Positions 42,240 to 50,920 of a stretch of 64,000 nucleotides of DNA are shown here, in pieces. Below the pieces are notes generated by a model. The model searched no databases and was not told the origin of the DNA. It saw nothing but the letters and a program-made list of their open reading frames with translations. The stretch covers positions 114,501 through 178,500 of the forward strand of contig JADJLA010000007.1 in NCBI GenBank assembly GCA_016705695.1, read 5' to 3'. The stretch comes from Sphingobacteriaceae bacterium. Its GTDB lineage: Bacteria; Bacteroidota; Bacteroidia; B-17B0; Aurantibacillaceae. Position numbers and translations under genes: made by a program. Every line of letters starts with the position of its first letter. The first letter of the stretch is position 1.

Positions 42240-42533
42240 CTATCGAACGGTAGAGTGTTTGTTAATTGTTCGTTTGCTTCGGCGCATTTGTCTTTTATTT
42301 TCTCGTCTTGCAATACGATCTTCTTTCCTGTTTCCAGTGGCAATGCGAGCGCTTGGTTTATCTTTTCCTTTTTTCTTTAAGTAAGGATTATATGCGTCTT
42401 TACTACTTCTCCATTTGCGCCAAACACGTTTGCGTTCGCGCTTTTGTTTGAACATTTCTTTATTCTGTGCCTCGGAATAATTTACCGAAAACATAAGACA
42501 GAAAACAATAAATAGTTTAAATAGATGCCCCAC
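42240..42533 (-). CDS. Small exported, highly basic protein
   Basis: A 97-residue protein with a GTG start and a clear signal peptide (KLFIVFCLMFSVNYSEAQ). The mature 74 residues are extremely basic (Lys/Arg about 40%), for example QKRERKRVWRKWRSS and RRENKRQMRRSKRTI, with no acidic balance or cysteines. Such short Arg/Lys-rich periplasmic proteins occur in Bacteroidota, and I know no function for them; binding to nucleic acid or anionic envelope polymers is only a guess. A perfect -7 box (TACTTTTG, 42545-42538) ends 4 bp before the start, so the transcript is nearly leaderless. Confidence 0.7.
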   Translation of the reverse strand: MGHLFKLFIVFCLMFSVNYSEAQNKEMFKQKRERKRVWRKWRSSKDAYNPYLKKKGKDKPSARIATGNRKEDRIARRENKRQMRRSKRTINKHSTVR

Positions 42534-42537
42534 CTTA

Positions 42538-42545
42538 CAAAAGTA
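42538..42545 (-). promoter_or_regulatory. -7 box TACTTTTG of the basic small-protein gene
   Basis: Perfect TAnnTTTG on the minus strand, 4 bp from the GTG start at 42533. No convincing TTG is present upstream. Confidence 0.4.
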
Positions 42546-42609
42546 CTTTAAGGACTATAACGCTTAAGGGGATGAAAAGTTACTTATAAACATAAGCTGT
42601 TTTAAAAGC

Positions 42610-43023
42610 TTAGCCCTTTTTCATTACTACATACGTTTCGGGCACAATAAGTTCGTGGGTGCAGTAATGAAGTTTGTTAAGAAGCTCTTCGGGGTAAGTA
42701 TCGCAAAGACGGAATCCTAGTTTCTTAAAAAATTCCGGGATGATACAAACGAGATATACGCTCTTTTTTGCTTTACGAGCCAAAGCCTTTGTTAAGGCAA
42801 TGCCAACACCTTTATTTCTTTCGGGTTCAATTACGCCTAACGAACATAATTCAGAGCAATTGTTATGTTCGCGTATTCTTCCAAAACCGATAATGGTATT
42901 GTTTTGTAAAGCAACTAAAAATTGTGAGTGATGCAGGCTACGATCGTCGAGTTCAAATTGCGAGATGTGCTTTTTTACGATCTCTAATTGGTCTTCGCTA
43001 CAATCTTTGATCTCAAATTTCAT
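42610..43023 (-). CDS. GNAT family N-acetyltransferase
   Basis: 137 residues from the ATG at 43023. The longer frame to 43062 would run into the coding end of the upstream gene and adds no conserved sequence. The GNAT core is visible: FLVALQNNTIIGFGRIREH (beta4), CSLGVIEPERNKGVGIALTKAL (motif A with the R/Q-x-x-G-x-G/A acetyl-CoA loop), and YLVCIIPEFFKKLGFRLCD (motif B). It resembles ArgA/arsenate-resistance-type small acetyltransferases ending in YVVMKK, but the substrate is unknown. It begins 4 bp after the stop of the giant PorE-like gene and is likely co-transcribed. Confidence 0.85.
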   Translation of the reverse strand: MKFEIKDCSEDQLEIVKKHISQFELDDRSLHHSQFLVALQNNTIIGFGRIREHNNCSELCSLGVIEPERNKGVGIALTKALARKAKKSVYLVCIIPEFFKKLGFRLCDTYPEELLNKLHYCTHELIVPETYVVMKKG

Positions 43024-43027
43024 GCAA

Positions 43028-46000
43028 TTAGCGATTAAGATATTCAGAGGCAGCAGCGCCAAATAATTTCTGACCGTCTTTATACACTACAATAAAGGCG
43101 TCTGTAATTCCTAAGGCAACAGCCTCTTCCTTTAACTGTTTAGCAAATTTTGCTTCAGTAAATGAGCCTATATTATAAATGTAAAGTGCGTTGATCACTT
43201 TATTTTCAATTGGCCATGTTTTTACACCATTGAATCTTGCAGCCACATCATCAGGTACAGGTTTACTATATGCTCCAATTTGAACTTTAAAGGTTACGCC
43301 ATCCTCATTTTCTTTTACCCCATTTTCTGGAGTAGCTGCCGGTTTTTCTTTCACATTATTGGTAAATGGCGCAAATGTTGGTGTAATAGAAGATACCGGT
43401 GTATTAGTAGCAGGATTTGTTGAATTGATATCAGGGAAGATGATCGGATTCTCCGCCTCAAACACAATACTTGAATCAGCCTCTTTTTTAGCCTTAGCAT
43501 CATTGTAAGGCATTCGCTTGCCATCGATGTAAGCTGTAACAAACGCATCTTTTATACCAAGATCAATTACGCGACGTTTATCATTTATTAAACGATCAAC
43601 ATTGTTATAGATACCTGCAGTGTAACGATATAATCCGTTTGGTAATTGCTCACTATAAATAGGAGAGAGGCTCTTTAAACGTTCTTTGCTAATTAAACGC
43701 GAGTAAACACCGATCTGTACTGTGTATAATAAATTCTTTGTCTTCTCAAGTTCTTTTGTAACAACTACCGGAATTTCGGTTTCGGTTTTTGTTGCAAAAT
43801 TAGGATTCACATTGTCTTTTATACCTGCACTTGCAATGGTTGTACCCATTGTTTTGCCTTCTCTTTCTAATATGGCAAGTGCCTCAGCTAAAGTAATTCG
43901 TTTACCGTTAAAGAATACAACAACAAAGGCATCAGGGTAGCCATTCTTTTGAAGATCATTTTTAACGGCACTGGCATTCTCTATTTTTACAAAGTTACCT
44001 GCTGTGTAACGTGTATAGCCATTACCCGCAGTTTCTGCATTTACAGGTGTTAAACCTCTAAACGAATTATTAGGGATCTTTGTTTTAAAGGCGCCAATTT
44101 GTACACGGAAGATCAAGCCATCAGGCATTTTAGCATCAACAGGAATTGGTTTTGCTTCGCTGTAAGCATTTTTATTTAGTACTTCTAATCCTTCAATGCG
44201 TGCAATTACTTTTGTTCCGGCGGTGTTATTTGTAGCTGTATTATTTTCTGTATTGTTCTCGGTATTATTAGCCGCTGTATTATTGGTCTTGGTGTTTGTA
44301 GCTACGGCATTAGTTGTGTTATTTGTTTTTGTATTTGTGGCTACTGCGTTTGTTGTGTTATTATTAGTTTTAGTAGTTGTGGCTACTGCATTTGTAGTGT
44401 TATTACTTACCTTATTATTAACCGTTACCAAATTAGCAGTTGGTTGCTTATTAATAAGAAAGTTCAATTGTGTAGCGGCAGTTAAACCGGTTTTAGCAGC
44501 AAGCGATAATAATTTTAAGCGCTCAGCAGGATCGTTTGTTTTACTTGAGCGTATCAATAGGTTCTTTGATTCGGCATTTAAGTTGATCACATTACTTTTC
44601 ACTTTGGTTTGATCAGCATTTAAATTTTTTGGAACGTTATTTTTGTTGGTCTCATACTCCATGCTGTAAGCGTTGGTTAAATTGGTGAGCGCGCTTATTT
44701 CTTTTGCGTACAGATCAGATTGTTTTTGTTTTAACTCGGCAGGTATTTCTTTTGTTCCACCCACATTATTATAGCTAGGTTCTTTCACTACGTAATCAGG
44801 AACAGCACCTTTTAACTCATTAATTATCTCGTTTTGCTTTAATAAAAGACCGGCTTCTACTTCGTCGGCATTTTCCATAGCGCCTAACTTAGCCGAATTA
44901 TTAGTTAAGGCGTTTGCTTCTTCACGAATGTCTTTCGCTTGCCTACGTTTTGTTTCTATTTCATCTAATTTTGCTTTTACCGAAGCTGCAAGATCAGGAT
45001 TGCTACTGTTTACTGTGCCTAACATATCGTTAATGGCATTTTTATTAGCATTGTAGTTAGCTTCGTTGTACTGCATGGTAAGTTGTGCAGCTTCTACTTT
45101 TTTAGCGAAGGATTTATCTTCAAGATCTTTAGCTTGATTCAATAGTGATGTTTGCTCATCGCCTGTTTTGCTTTCAGCATCCTTTTTTACATTACTAGCT
45201 TCTTGGGCAAAACTATCCGAAGCATCTAATAACGAATTGATCTTGTTTTTGATCTCCACATTATTCATTGAACCGGCACTGTTTGAATTGGCGTTCTCTG
45301 CATCTGCTTTTGCAATAGCCTCATTCAATGCCTTATTCTCGCCGTCTAAAGTTTTTAAAGCATCCATTGCCGAGTTCTTCGAATTATTAGCTTGCGCATT
45401 TCTTAATTCGAAATTATTTTTCTCAAAGTACGAATTGATCTGGTCAAGCGATGTGTCTTTGTGATTTTCAAAACTCAGGTCAACACTAAATGCCGTATTG
45501 ACTTGTTCAGTAGAGAAATTATTTTTTGCTACAACTGTATTTGTAGGCACTGTATTGTTTTCGGTATTGTTGCTTGCAGTGTTATTTGCAGTATTATTCT
45601 CGGTGTTATTATTTGTGGTTGGCGTTTTGGTATTTGTATTGGTTGCAACAATGCCCGCGGTTTCAGCGTCGCTATTAAGTTTGTTGATGGCTAAAATGGT
45701 TTCGTTCTGTTTTTTAACCAAATTAGCCAAGTTCATTAGTTTTTCTGTTTCGTTGCCCGATTGTTCTACTTTTGTTTTTAATGCAGCGATCTCAGTTAAG
45801 TTCTTAGTAATAACAGTTTGTTGTGATTTTAAAGCCGGTGTATTATTTATGTTTGGTTTACTTGCCGAAGCTGCGTTCGCACTTTTAATCTCTTCTTCAT
45901 TTGCGTCGCTAAGTGTTTTGTACGCTGTGCTCTTTGCTGCAACCAATTGTTTTACTTCAGCATTTACCTTTGCAATTTCTTCTTTTAATACTGCCTCATT

Positions 46001-49000
46001 AACAATGTTAACTGTGCCAACTTCTTTGTAAGGTTGCAAAGCAACATCAGGATTCGCTTTCTTTAAAAGATCTAAGGCTTGATTTTGTTTGTTAAGCGCT
46101 ATTAGTTCTTTTTCTTCCGCATTTCCTAAATTTCCGATCTTGGCAGAGTTGTTGGTTGTTGCATTAGCTTCTTCTCTTATAGATTTAGCTTGTTTAATTG
46201 CTTGGTCTGCTTCATCCAGTAATGCTTTTGCTTGACTTACCGTTGCTTCATCCGCTTTATTGGTAGCGAGTAGAGTTTGCGAGTTTTCTTTATTTACATC
46301 AAACTTACTTAATGATATCTTTGAACTTAATTCTGAAGCTTCAATTTGTTTTTGCTCTGCCTGTTTGTCAAGTGCGTCGGCCTCACTCAATAATTTTGCT
46401 TTTTCATCACCACTTTTACTGTTAGCATCATTACGCAAGGTATTAGCTTGTAAAGTAAGATCATCTGCTTGTTTTAATATTGATTCGGGATTATCTGAAT
46501 TTTTAGTTAAGTTAGTTGATGAATTCTTAATGTTCTCTTCCGCGCTAGCAATAGTTTCCTTTAACTTGTTTTGCATCGCATACGCATCGTTGATCTGCGA
46601 ATCGGCCTGTACTTTTATGTTTTGCCCGTTGGTATTATTGTATGTGTTGAAATTAAATAAAGCATTATCGGCCTGGGTTAACGAGGCTTTAATGTCTTTT
46701 AATTGATCCATGGCTTTACTTGGATTATCAAGCGAGATCTCTTTTAAGTTCTGATTGGTATTTGGCGCATTGTTAGTTGCAAGTAATTGTTTATTGATAT
46801 CGTTGATGCGCGCGTTGTTATTGGCAATGCTTTGCTGATTTTGTTTTTTGGTCCCTTCTAAATTCTTAATATCGGTAGTGATCGCCTTTTTTTCGTTCGG
46901 GTTCTTTGTTTTTGCAAGGGTAGTTTTGTTCTTCGCTATTTGCGCATCAATATCTTTGTTGTAAGCAATAAGCTGATTGTTTACACTTGATATATTGTCC
47001 TTGTTGTTGGCATCAGTAATATTGATCTTATTGGTATATTTTTCTTCCAATTGTTGACTTCCTGTTTTATTACTAGCAACGCTTGTAGAATTAGTGTTTG
47101 TTGAATTAATGGGAGTCTCCACCTTAGCAAAATTCTCGGTCTTGATCTTATCAGCTAAAGCAAGCTCATTCTTCATCGAATTGAGTTCGTTGGTTAACTT
47201 TACTTCCTCTTCTTTACTTTGTACTAGGTCTGTTTCAATTTTTTGTTGATCGCTCTTCTGCTGATTTAAACGGTTAGTGATCTCTTCCTTCTTTTTCTTT
47301 TTTGCTGCGGCCAGTTCATTCTCCGTTTTTGCAATTTCTCCAAGCGCAGAAGAGTTATCGGTGTTCAGTGCATTAGTTTTTTCAGTTGCTACAGATAATT
47401 CTTTTTCTTTTTCGTTGATATCATTCTTTAGCTTGTTATATACATTCTCCGATTCGTTCTTTTGTTCAGATACGCTGGCGATCTGCTTTTGAATATCATC
47501 CAATTTTTGTTTGGCCTCAGGCGTGTTGTTCTTAGGATTAGAAGCGATCTTTTCTAATTCTTTAGCGTATTGATTATTGAGTTCAGTTTCTTTCGCTTTA
47601 TTGGCGGCATCCTTTTCTAATGTTTTGGCTAGATCTAAAACTTTATTAGCTACAGCAAGATCTTTTTCACCTTCTGTTTTTTGTTCAATGGCTTTAGCAA
47701 TTTCCTCTTTCTTTGCTGTTTCATCAGTAATGGCTTCTGCTTTGATCAAAGCCTCATCAGCTGCTTTTATTTTATTTTCAGCTTCTATTTTTTTAGCTGT
47801 TCCAAGATCTTTTGCATCCCAAGCATCTTGATTTAATTGCGTTGCTTCCTTATTTGATTCCTCAGCATCTTTCTTGGCAATGTCTATTAATTCTTTATTG
47901 TTTATACCTGTTGTATTGTTCTTAGGATCTTTATTGTTGATGGCTGGGTTTGTGTTGTTTTTTGGATCTGTATTATTGCCATTAGCTGTAGGATTTGTGG
48001 TTTCAACAGCTGTAGTATTGTTATTGGTTGCCAATAATGTATCAGCATCTTTGTTCCCTTCTTGTGGTAAATTATTTTTACCTTCATTAGGATCGAGTTT
48101 TGATTTCTCTTCGATCAATTTTAAATACTGTAAATAACTATCATCGCTTGGCGCTTCTTCAAAATCATTAATGATCCTAAGTATTTCATTTTCGTAAGTA
48201 ACGGTTTGCTTAAATGGTTTTCCAACTTGAGCCAATGGCAAGCTTACCCCTTGCGATTGTGTGCGAAGACCAGGCGTTTCTACTGTATACAAAAGTTTGG
48301 CACCATTTGGTAATTGCATCACAAAATTTCCTTCATCATTAGCTTCAAATGTTCCAACATCTTTACCTGTGCTAATGTTTTTAATGGTGATCTTGCTTTT
48401 TACACTTTGTTTCGCATTTTCTTTTGTAACCATTCCTCTCATCATAATGTAATCGATAGGCTTACGAGTGGTTTTGATCTTTAGAACGTCAATTTTACCT
48501 GGGGGACTATATCTTCCGGTACTGAAGTATGCAAATTTCTCTGAGGAATCTGTTACAAACAAATAATCATCATCGGGGGAGTTAATAGGGAACTCTAAAT
48601 TTTTTGGAGTACTCCACGATTGTGTCGCTTCGTTAAAGTCTGATCTAAAAATATCGTAACCACCCATACTGTTATGGCCCTTACTTGCAAAAAAGATGGT
48701 TTGTCCGTCGGGTTGAATAAAAGGATAGTCCTCATCAAATTCTGTATTAATTCCTGAAACCAAAACAGGTTTTCCAAATTCCCCGCCCGCAATTCTTTCT
48801 TTGTAATAAATATCTCTTCCATTCAATGTATTCTCTCCGTAACTACTAAAGTAAACTCTGTCGCCGGCTTTGGTAGAGTAGAGGATCGATTTATCTTTTT
48901 TCTTTTTATCTACATTGGTCTTAAAGTTATCTGTCTTAACTAGAAGCTTTCCCCCAACACTCGAAAGATCGTAGCTGCGAAAATAATCTGCTTCGTTTAA

Positions 49001-49531
49001 TTGTTTTTTATTGAGAACTTCCAGGTCGGTGATGGTACTGAGCAAGCGCTTTCCATTTCCACAAGCACGGATCTCTCTATCCACTTGCAATTTCTTTTGC
49101 ATAGAACCAGGTGCTTCTTGCTTGAATTGGTTGTAAAATCGAATAGCCTCGTCAAACAAATAATTAATGTGATAAGCCTTTCCAACAAAAAAGGCTACAT
49201 CCTTAGGAAGTTCAGCGCGATTGCTATAAGCTTTATTTAAATAGGAAAAACTTTTCTTTTTATCGGGCTCTGCATAGATCATACAAACACCCAAGCGATA
49301 GTTGTATAATGGATCGGCCGAATGATTGGAAACTAATTGCGCGTAATGCTTATAAGCCTTAATATAATCCTCGTCTTCGAACAGCTGTTCGGCTTGCTTC
49401 TTTAATTCCTCTTCCGACTGAGCTTTTATTTGAAAGCTGAAGCAGGTCAAAACAATAGTTAAACTCAATTTAAGTAATTGAGTATAAGATATTGAAGTTA
49501 AGTGCTTTAACTTACTAAGATTCAGATTCAT
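43028..49531 (-). CDS. Giant PorE-like protein: TPR, PD40 propeller, CRD, long coiled coil, three SPOR-like domains
   Basis: 2167 residues from the ATG at 49531, which begins a proper signal peptide; the frame upstream to 49657 has no conserved sequence. Order: signal (1-38); TPR repeats (39-165, EEELKKQAEQLFEDEDYIKA); PD40/WD40-like propeller blades (215-352, FDEDYPFIQPDGQTIFFASK, GGYDIFRSD); a carboxypeptidase-regulatory-like beta domain (360-445). Next come ~1300 residues of Ala/Glu/Lys/Asn coiled coil with Asn/Thr-rich tracts. Three SPOR-like domains follow (about 1797-1890, 1930-2014, 2077-2157; IFRVQIGAFK, YTVQIGVYSR, FKVQIGAYSK). TPR-PD40-CRD is the order of T9SS PorE, but its OmpA-like anchor is replaced by SPORs. 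A peptidoglycan-tethered periplasmic scaffold is inferred. Confidence 0.85.
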   Translation of the reverse strand: MNLNLSKLKHLTSISYTQLLKLSLTIVLTCFSFQIKAQSEEELKKQAEQLFEDEDYIKAYKHYAQLVSNHSADPLYNYRLGVCMIYAEPDKKKSFSYLNKAYSNRAELPKDVAFFVGKAYHINYLFDEAIRFYNQFKQEAPGSMQKKLQVDREIRACGNGKRLLSTITDLEVLNKKQLNEADYFRSYDLSSVGGKLLVKTDNFKTNVDKKKKDKSILYSTKAGDRVYFSSYGENTLNGRDIYYKERIAGGEFGKPVLVSGINTEFDEDYPFIQPDGQTIFFASKGHNSMGGYDIFRSDFNEATQSWSTPKNLEFPINSPDDDYLFVTDSSEKFAYFSTGRYSPPGKIDVLKIKTTRKPIDYIMMRGMVTKENAKQSVKSKITIKNISTGKDVGTFEANDEGNFVMQLPNGAKLLYTVETPGLRTQSQGVSLPLAQVGKPFKQTVTYENEILRIINDFEEAPSDDSYLQYLKLIEEKSKLDPNEGKNNLPQEGNKDADTLLATNNNTTAVETTNPTANGNNTDPKNNTNPAINNKDPKNNTTGINNKELIDIAKKDAEESNKEATQLNQDAWDAKDLGTAKKIEAENKIKAADEALIKAEAITDETAKKEEIAKAIEQKTEGEKDLAVANKVLDLAKTLEKDAANKAKETELNNQYAKELEKIASNPKNNTPEAKQKLDDIQKQIASVSEQKNESENVYNKLKNDINEKEKELSVATEKTNALNTDNSSALGEIAKTENELAAAKKKKKEEITNRLNQQKSDQQKIETDLVQSKEEEVKLTNELNSMKNELALADKIKTENFAKVETPINSTNTNSTSVASNKTGSQQLEEKYTNKINITDANNKDNISSVNNQLIAYNKDIDAQIAKNKTTLAKTKNPNEKKAITTDIKNLEGTKKQNQQSIANNNARINDINKQLLATNNAPNTNQNLKEISLDNPSKAMDQLKDIKASLTQADNALFNFNTYNNTNGQNIKVQADSQINDAYAMQNKLKETIASAEENIKNSSTNLTKNSDNPESILKQADDLTLQANTLRNDANSKSGDEKAKLLSEADALDKQAEQKQIEASELSSKISLSKFDVNKENSQTLLATNKADEATVSQAKALLDEADQAIKQAKSIREEANATTNNSAKIGNLGNAEEKELIALNKQNQALDLLKKANPDVALQPYKEVGTVNIVNEAVLKEEIAKVNAEVKQLVAAKSTAYKTLSDANEEEIKSANAASASKPNINNTPALKSQQTVITKNLTEIAALKTKVEQSGNETEKLMNLANLVKKQNETILAINKLNSDAETAGIVATNTNTKTPTTNNNTENNTANNTASNNTENNTVPTNTVVAKNNFSTEQVNTAFSVDLSFENHKDTSLDQINSYFEKNNFELRNAQANNSKNSAMDALKTLDGENKALNEAIAKADAENANSNSAGSMNNVEIKNKINSLLDASDSFAQEASNVKKDAESKTGDEQTSLLNQAKDLEDKSFAKKVEAAQLTMQYNEANYNANKNAINDMLGTVNSSNPDLAASVKAKLDEIETKRRQAKDIREEANALTNNSAKLGAMENADEVEAGLLLKQNEIINELKGAVPDYVVKEPSYNNVGGTKEIPAELKQKQSDLYAKEISALTNLTNAYSMEYETNKNNVPKNLNADQTKVKSNVINLNAESKNLLIRSSKTNDPAERLKLLSLAAKTGLTAATQLNFLINKQPTANLVTVNNKVSNNTTNAVATTTKTNNNTTNAVATNTKTNNTTNAVATNTKTNNTAANNTENNTENNTATNNTAGTKVIARIEGLEVLNKNAYSEAKPIPVDAKMPDGLIFRVQIGAFKTKIPNNSFRGLTPVNAETAGNGYTRYTAGNFVKIENASAVKNDLQKNGYPDAFVVVFFNGKRITLAEALAILEREGKTMGTTIASAGIKDNVNPNFATKTETEIPVVVTKELEKTKNLLYTVQIGVYSRLISKERLKSLSPIYSEQLPNGLYRYTAGIYNNVDRLINDKRRVIDLGIKDAFVTAYIDGKRMPYNDAKAKKEADSSIVFEAENPIIFPDINSTNPATNTPVSSITPTFAPFTNNVKEKPAATPENGVKENEDGVTFKVQIGAYSKPVPDDVAARFNGVKTWPIENKVINALYIYNIGSFTEAKFAKQLKEEAVALGITDAFIVVYKDGQKLFGAAASEYLNR
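44304..44420 (-). repeat. 39-bp coding tandem repeat in the giant gene
   Basis: Three consecutive units of 13 codons encode NNTTNAVATNTKT (the first with T for N at one place). They sit in the Asn/Thr-rich linker just before the SPOR-like domains. Units are nearly identical in DNA, so copy-number variation between strains is likely. Confidence 0.75.
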
Positions 49532-49703
49532 AAAGGTATAAGACGTAAAAATACGAAATTTAATTATAAGATGAACTTTTTGAGAAAATTCACAAAAAAA
49601 TGAACACTTTTTCATACAATAATTGCTAAACAAGGTTATGGTTTCAAAAGCCTTCAAGTGATTCGTCTTGTTTTAACATCAATTGGATAAAGGGTATTAA
49701 GGC

Positions 49704-49737
49704 TTGAGCTTTTTATTTGAGAAATTTGATAGATTTG
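49704..49737 (+). promoter_or_regulatory. Promoter of bamD
   Basis: TTG at 49704-49706, a 23-bp spacer, and the perfect -7 box TAGATTTG at 49730-49737. Transcription would begin near 49743, four bases before the ATG at 49747. Confidence 0.55.
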
Positions 49738-49746
49738 CACAACCAA

Positions 49747-50538
49747 ATGAAGCACTTTCTCTACATTTTTATACCGGTGATCTTATTAAGCAGTTGCGAT
49801 CGCTTCAATAAACTACTTAAAAGCACCGATTATGAGCTAAAACTCACAAAAGCCAAGGAATATTACGAAAAAGAGAACTGGACCAAAGCTTCTCAATTGT
49901 ATGAGGAGTTGATACCCGTTGTAAAGGGTACCGACAAGTCGGAAGATGTATATTTCCACTATACCTGGTGCGAGTATTACATGAACGATTATTTATTGGC
50001 TCAATATCATTTTAAGAATTTCACAAGGCAGTTCCCCGATAGCAAGCACTCAGAGGAATGCTACTTTATGAATGCCATGTGCTTTTATTATACCTCGCCT
50101 GCCTATCAATTGGATCAAACCAGCACAGTCAATGCCATCAAGGAGTTTCAGAGTTTTGTGGACGCCTATCCAGGAAGTACTCGCATTGATTCGTGTAACA
50201 TGATGATCGATAAATTACGTACAAAACTCGAGAAAAAAGATTACGATATAGTGAAACAATATTACAAGTTGGAAGATTACAAAGCTTCCATTGTTGCCAC
50301 AAAAACCTTCTTAAAAGATTATTTTTCAAGCCTCTATAATGAGGAAATGTATTATGTGATGATCAATTCGTATTACCTATTGGCCTCCAACAGTATCCAA
50401 AGCAAAAAAGGAGAGAGATTGCAGGGAGCCATGGAAAATTACGTTAAATTTGTTGATTTATACCCTAAAAGTGCGTACATTAGCCGCGCTGAAAACATTT
50501 ACAATGCCAGCAAAAAGCTAAAAGAAAATTTAAACTAA
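49747..50538 (+). CDS. bamD: Outer membrane assembly lipoprotein BamD
   Basis: 263 residues from the ATG at 49747. The start at 49717 lies upstream of the promoter's -7 box. The signal peptide ends in LLSSC (Cys17 lipidated). Five TPR-like helical hairpins follow: LKLTKAKEYYEKENWTKASQLYEEL, DYLLAQYHFKNFTRQFPDS, INAIKEFQSFVDAYPGSTR-type units, and AMENYVKFVDLYPKSAY at the end. BamD partners BamA in inserting outer-membrane proteins. It is followed directly by rpoZ, the standard Bacteroidota order. Confidence 0.93.
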   Translation: MKHFLYIFIPVILLSSCDRFNKLLKSTDYELKLTKAKEYYEKENWTKASQLYEELIPVVKGTDKSEDVYFHYTWCEYYMNDYLLAQYHFKNFTRQFPDSKHSEECYFMNAMCFYYTSPAYQLDQTSTVNAIKEFQSFVDAYPGSTRIDSCNMMIDKLRTKLEKKDYDIVKQYYKLEDYKASIVATKTFLKDYFSSLYNEEMYYVMINSYYLLASNSIQSKKGERLQGAMENYVKFVDLYPKSAYISRAENIYNASKKLKENLN

Positions 50539-50539
50539 G

Positions 50540-50866
50540 ATGGATTTCAAAAAAACTAACGCCAATCAGTCTATCGTTACTCGCGATATTCGAAGATTTG
50601 ACGCACAAACCGGTAATATTTACGAAGCTGTATCTATTATGAGCAAGCGTGCTAATCAGATAAGTACTGAGTTGAAAGAAGAGTTAACTTCAAAATTACA
50701 AGAGTTTGGTTCTAACAACGATAACTTGGAAGAGATATTTGAGAACCGCGAACAAATTGAAGTTTCTAAATTCTACGAAAAACTTCCTAAGCCGTCATTG
50801 ATCGCTGTACAGGAATTTTTAGAAGAAAAGATTTATTACAGAAACCCGGTAAAAAATCCTGAATAA
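50540..50866 (+). CDS. rpoZ: RNA polymerase omega subunit (Bacteroidota type)
   Basis: A 108-residue protein. The omega signature is in the first half: VTRDIRRFDAQTGNIYEAVSIMSKRANQIS, matching the RxxNxYxAVxIxxKRAxQI pattern that wraps the beta' C-terminus. The second half is a Bacteroidota-specific extension (SKLQEFGSNNDNLEEIFENREQ...PKPSLIAVQEFLEEKIYYR). It starts 2 bp after bamD and ends before a hairpin, then coaBC. In proteobacteria rpoZ instead pairs with spoT; pairing with coaBC and bamD is the Bacteroidota arrangement. Confidence 0.92.
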   Translation: MDFKKTNANQSIVTRDIRRFDAQTGNIYEAVSIMSKRANQISTELKEELTSKLQEFGSNNDNLEEIFENREQIEVSKFYEKLPKPSLIAVQEFLEEKIYYRNPVKNPE

Positions 50867-50889
50867 TCAGATTTTAAAATAAATTCAAC

Positions 50890-50916
50890 GAGGCAGTAAT
50901 CATTACTGCCTTTTTG
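50890..50916 (+). terminator. Hairpin with T-tract between rpoZ and coaBC
   Basis: GGCAGTAA (50892-50899) pairs with TTACTGCC (50903-50910) with a 3-nt loop and five T after it. It sits only 5 bp before the coaBC ATG, so it may be a leaky terminator or attenuator that lowers coaBC expression. Confidence 0.7.
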
Positions 50917-50920
50917 CTTT

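Noticed and set aside
44304..44420. Possible CRISPR-like tandem repeat
   Set aside because: Units are 39 bp without spacers and encode an Asn/Thr-rich linker inside a long gene.
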